Assembly (NCBI RefSeq): GCF_000143415.4
Contig: NW_003314315.1
Coordinates: forward strand, 434,001 to 498,000
DNA: 64,000 nt
From: Selaginella moellendorffii
Lineage: Eukaryota > Streptophyta > Lycopodiopsida > Selaginellales > Selaginellaceae
Direction: 5' to 3'
The notes under the pieces: generated by a model
The model's input: the letters and a program-made list of their open reading frames with translations, nothing else
Database searches by the model: none
What the model was told of the DNA's origin: nothing
Position numbers and translations under genes: made by a program
Shown: in pieces, positions 61,338-64,000 of the stretch
How positions within the stretch are numbered: position 1 is the first letter of the stretch
Layout of the letters: every line of letters starts with the position of its first letter

Positions 61338-62901
61338 CTACTTGCGGAGAAGTGGAACCAATGCAAGTGGACGAGCCCGCATGAGCGTGAACCCGACCCC
61401 CTCGCCCACGTCCACCTCTTTACCATCCGGTGTTGTCCAGTTGAACCTGTAGAGAAGATTGGCAAGAACGAGATGAACAGCAGTCAACCCCAAGTTCATC
61501 CCCGGGCAGGATCGCCGGCCAAAGCCAAACGTCATGAGTTCCACGGCCGCATTGAATTCGCTGCTCATCCTCTCCGGGATGAACTCCAGAGGGTTCTCCC
61601 AGATTTTTGGATCCCGGCCGATGGCGTAGAGGTTGATCAACACTTGGGTCTTGGCTGGGATCATGTAGCCAGCTTCTTCAAGCTTTCATACACGTTGATA
61701 ACAAATTCAGAGATCTAGCGAGGATCAAACCTTTTAGACTACTTACCTTACACTCGGCGGTGGATTCGCGTGGAACCATGAGTGGCGCCGGAGGGTGCTT
61801 GCGCAGGGTCTCCTTGACAATCGCGCCGAGGTACTTGAGCTTGGGAATGTCGGCCTCGCTCACCATGGCGCTACTAGCAGGGATCACGTCGTCCAATTCC
61901 TTCTGGGCTTTTGCCAAGATTTGTGGATGAAGAAGTAGCTCCGTGAGAGCCCATCCTATCGCTGTGGCAGTCGTGTCCAGCCCTGCACTCACAGCATCCT
62001 AGCAAGAGCGGCCAGCGAGTTAGTCAACACTCAAGTCAACCCCCAGTCTTACCAGCATGAGGCACCGGATGGTAAGATCTGACATGTTGTCGAGCGAGAG
62101 CAAGACGTCCAGGAAGCTCTCGCCGCCATGTCCTTGCTTGGCTATAGAGGATCGGTGCTCTTCAATGTGTGCTTGAAGCAAGCCATGGAAATTATCTGCT
62201 AAGATCCTCAGCTTGGGCAGCGAGGGATCCATCCATTTTAGCGATGGGATGTAATCGCCGATGTGTAGGCTCCCGCCCAGCTCGTTCCCCTGGCGGATCA
62301 AGTGGAGGAAATCTTTGGCATCGAAGGTCCGGCTCGTCCCAAACACGAGCGTTTGCATGATCTCCAAGGTGAGGACGGTGAGCTCCTGGGTCATGTTCAC
62401 CGTTCTTCCCAGATTCTGGGAGAGCATCGCCAGGAACTTCTCCATCTCCACTTGCCTCACTGCCGCAAAGCTCCCCACGCGGCGCGCGGTGAAGAGCTCG
62501 AGCGTGCAGATCTTGCGGAGCTCCCTCCATCTCGCGCCATAGCGCGCGAAGACGAGATCGTCTGGGAGGATCGCCTCGGCAAACGTGAGCGATGGCCGCG
62601 AGGAGAAGGTCCTGTCGTGGGACTTGAGGATCTCTTGGGCGATCTTGGCTGAGGAGATGACGATCGTGGGGGTGTAGCCCAGGCGGAGGTAGAAGATCGG
62701 GCCGAGCTTCTTGGCGAGATCGAAGAGGATGAGATGTGGCCCGCGGGAAGTGCTGGCCAGGAGTGGAATGTGGCCGAGGATTGGAAAGGCCCGGGGGCTT
62801 GGAGGCATGACATGGGAGCTGCGTGATTTAGATCGATCATAGCAGAAGATCACCAAGAAGAAAGAAGCCAAGAAGGCGAAAAAAACTGTGATGTGCTCCA
62901 T
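61338..62901 (-). CDS. Cytochrome P450 copy 3 (intact)
   Basis: Exons 62053-62901, 61747-61998 and 61338-61682 give 482 codons (481 aa), the same architecture and length as copy 1. It has the membrane anchor [18 protein letters not shown], hinge [24 protein letters not shown] and [10 protein letters not shown]. Substitutions against copy 1 cluster at about residues 205-240 (DAKDFLHLIRQGNELGGSLH against [20 protein letters not shown]), a region that includes substrate-recognition segments in plant P450s. That suggests relaxed or altered specificity (inference). Copy 2 resembles this copy more than copy 1 in most of exons 2 and 3. Confidence 0.93.
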
Positions 62902-63535
62902 GGAAGTTTGGAAATGTAGTGTGTCCTTATAAACACTTAAAAAGGTGGAATTTTCTATGACGGAAACTTCTATAAGCTGGAAGCGAGAAACAACCCTTCT
63001 ACGTTTTGAAGTAAAACATAAACACCCTTTTCTGGTCTTATTTCGATCTAAAAAAATGCAAGGTTTCAAAATTGAAGGCCCATCTCGTGCGTCTTCTTCC
63101 TGCTACTCCTCCTCGTCTTCAATTCTTCGTGTAAATCGTAAATCGCATCATATTCCTCCTAGATTCTGGAAAGATGCTTTTAAACCTTTTTGGACTGAAA
63201 TAACGTAAAGAGCTAGACCTTGCTAAATTTTGAGGTCACTTTTATTGAAAGTACATGGTCAACACACTTCAGTTGACTCCCGGTTGTTCAGCATTAGAGA
63301 CTGATTTTGTTACGCATGATTTTGAATTTGTGCATTCTAATCCGGTACCTAATGGTCAGCTTCTGCAAGTTATGTGATTTAAAGCTGTGGGATAGAGGAC
63401 GTCCATCCGTAGTCAAATTTTATGACCTGATAGACAAGGTTTCCCTTTTGTTGTGAAGGACTTATGTTGTTGTTTTGGAGAGACCATTTACGTTCAATTG
63501 GGAGACCAATTTACCTATTGTACGAATTTCGTTAA
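62902..63535. other. P450 copy 3 5' flank; no gene seen
   Basis: 62941-63060 keeps weak similarity to the promoter of copy 1 (GAAACAACCCTTCTA, TCTTATTTC). The remaining bases show no supported feature. Confidence 0.4.
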
Positions 63536-63537
63536 AA

Positions 63538-64000
63538 TCAAGTTCTAGCAAAGCCAAGTCTCAATAAAGGAAGAAGAAAGAAATGAAAGTTCCATCTCTC
63601 ATCCAATCCAACCTTCTTAACATGGAAGTCCACGATCACAGCTTGGCATGGCTTGCGAGCGCAACGCACAAAGACCATAGCCCGTTCCCTCGAATCGTTA
63701 CCGCCATCACCGTCAGCCACAGCAGCCGCCTTGCCAAACCTCCAGAAAGATCTCCATGAACGAATCCCCGAAACTCTTCGTCCATCTCTCGCAAAGCCTC
63801 CCTCGGCCGTTGATTAGCGCTGCCGTTTTGAGGCTCTTCGTCCGGATGGTCTTCACGAGTTTCTGTGAGTGAGGAGCAGTCGTCTAGTTCCTGTACCGCT
63901 TGATACCTTGAATCCCTGGCACTGCCGTTGGACGCCCGGTCCGGCACGCCTGGCGATTGTGCGTCTCCTGGACTGATGGAAAGAACTTCATCTCTGGAGT
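63538..64000 (-). CDS. Partial unknown gene at the window edge
   Basis: A frame open from the window end runs to 63636 (SPGDAQSPGVPDRASNG, then an acidic DEEPQNGSANQRP and FRGFVHGDLSGG). Around 63745 a second frame looks more coding downstream (RERAMVFVRCARKPCQAVIV, ending at 63538). Either an intron or a frameshift joins them, or one is chance. I do not recognise the family. The gene would start outside the window. Confidence 0.3.

Larger units (their letters stand above)
58649..62945 (-). repeat. Right arm of the large inverted repeat
   Basis: Reverse-complement partner of 47300-51827, holding P450 copy 3 (intact) and a shorter PPR relic. The inner junction at about 58649 (GTCGACTACGAATTG) pairs with 51827. 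The outer end fades upstream of the P450 ATG around 62945. Confidence 0.9.

Overview
The window reads as nuclear DNA of a land plant, most likely a lycophyte of the Selaginella type. This is inferred from the very short introns (about 50-110 bp), single-exon PLS-class PPR genes, plant-only families (CNGC, dirigent, AGC-VIII kinase, UGT, A-type P450), telo-box promoters and decayed Ty3/gypsy DNA beside GC-rich genes. No species assignment was computed.

Region 1 (1-17.6 kb) opens with a CAF1 deadenylase and is then dominated by duplication. Four paralogous genes for a small protein I do not recognise lie at 1.7, 5.3, 10.1 and 14.0 kb. Three of them sit directly behind the 3' end of a PLS-class PPR gene or its remnant. 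A block of about 4 kb (LOG-like 5' end, epoxide-hydrolase fragment, a 432-aa gene of unknown function, small gene, PPR 3' end) occurs at 2.4-6.6 kb and again at 11.6-15.4 kb. The two copies have decayed differently: the first keeps the 432-aa gene but has a truncated PPR, and the second keeps the 995-aa PPR but has a broken 432-aa gene. Between them lie a TRIM-type LTR element, a kinase fragment, a GDSL esterase and a frameshifted LOG-like gene.

Region 2 (17.7-31.6 kb) is compact and ordinary: a seven-exon cyclic-nucleotide-gated channel, a 17-exon BRF1 (TFIIIB subunit), an AGC-VIII (PINOID/WAG-like) kinase, a DUF952 protein, a two-membrane-span protein of unknown function, a 605-aa PPR and a dual-specificity phosphatase. 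Two GC-AG introns and one in-frame 63-nt intron were found here.

Region 3 (31.6-42.3 kb) holds three UDP-glycosyltransferase genes, a frameshifted dirigent gene and a cytochrome P450. It also holds a scrambled pseudogene patch in which UGT and P450 pieces are joined and one piece is inverted. A 266-bp foldback that includes P450 coding sequence lies just 3' of the P450.

Region 4 (42.3-64 kb) is AT-rich. Three nearly identical P450 copies alternate in orientation (-, +, -). The last two sit in the arms of a large inverted repeat (arms about 4.3-4.5 kb, spacer about 6.8 kb). Both spacers carry related, decayed Ty3/gypsy sequence, and one is interrupted by a 5S-rRNA-derived insertion. The middle P450 is broken by a 10-bp deletion; the outer two are open. 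The last 0.5 kb holds the edge of an unidentified gene.

Exon joins were placed by eye from GT/GC-AG signals, reading phase and family motifs. For every intact spliced gene except the phosphatase (single exon) the joined length was checked to be a multiple of three.
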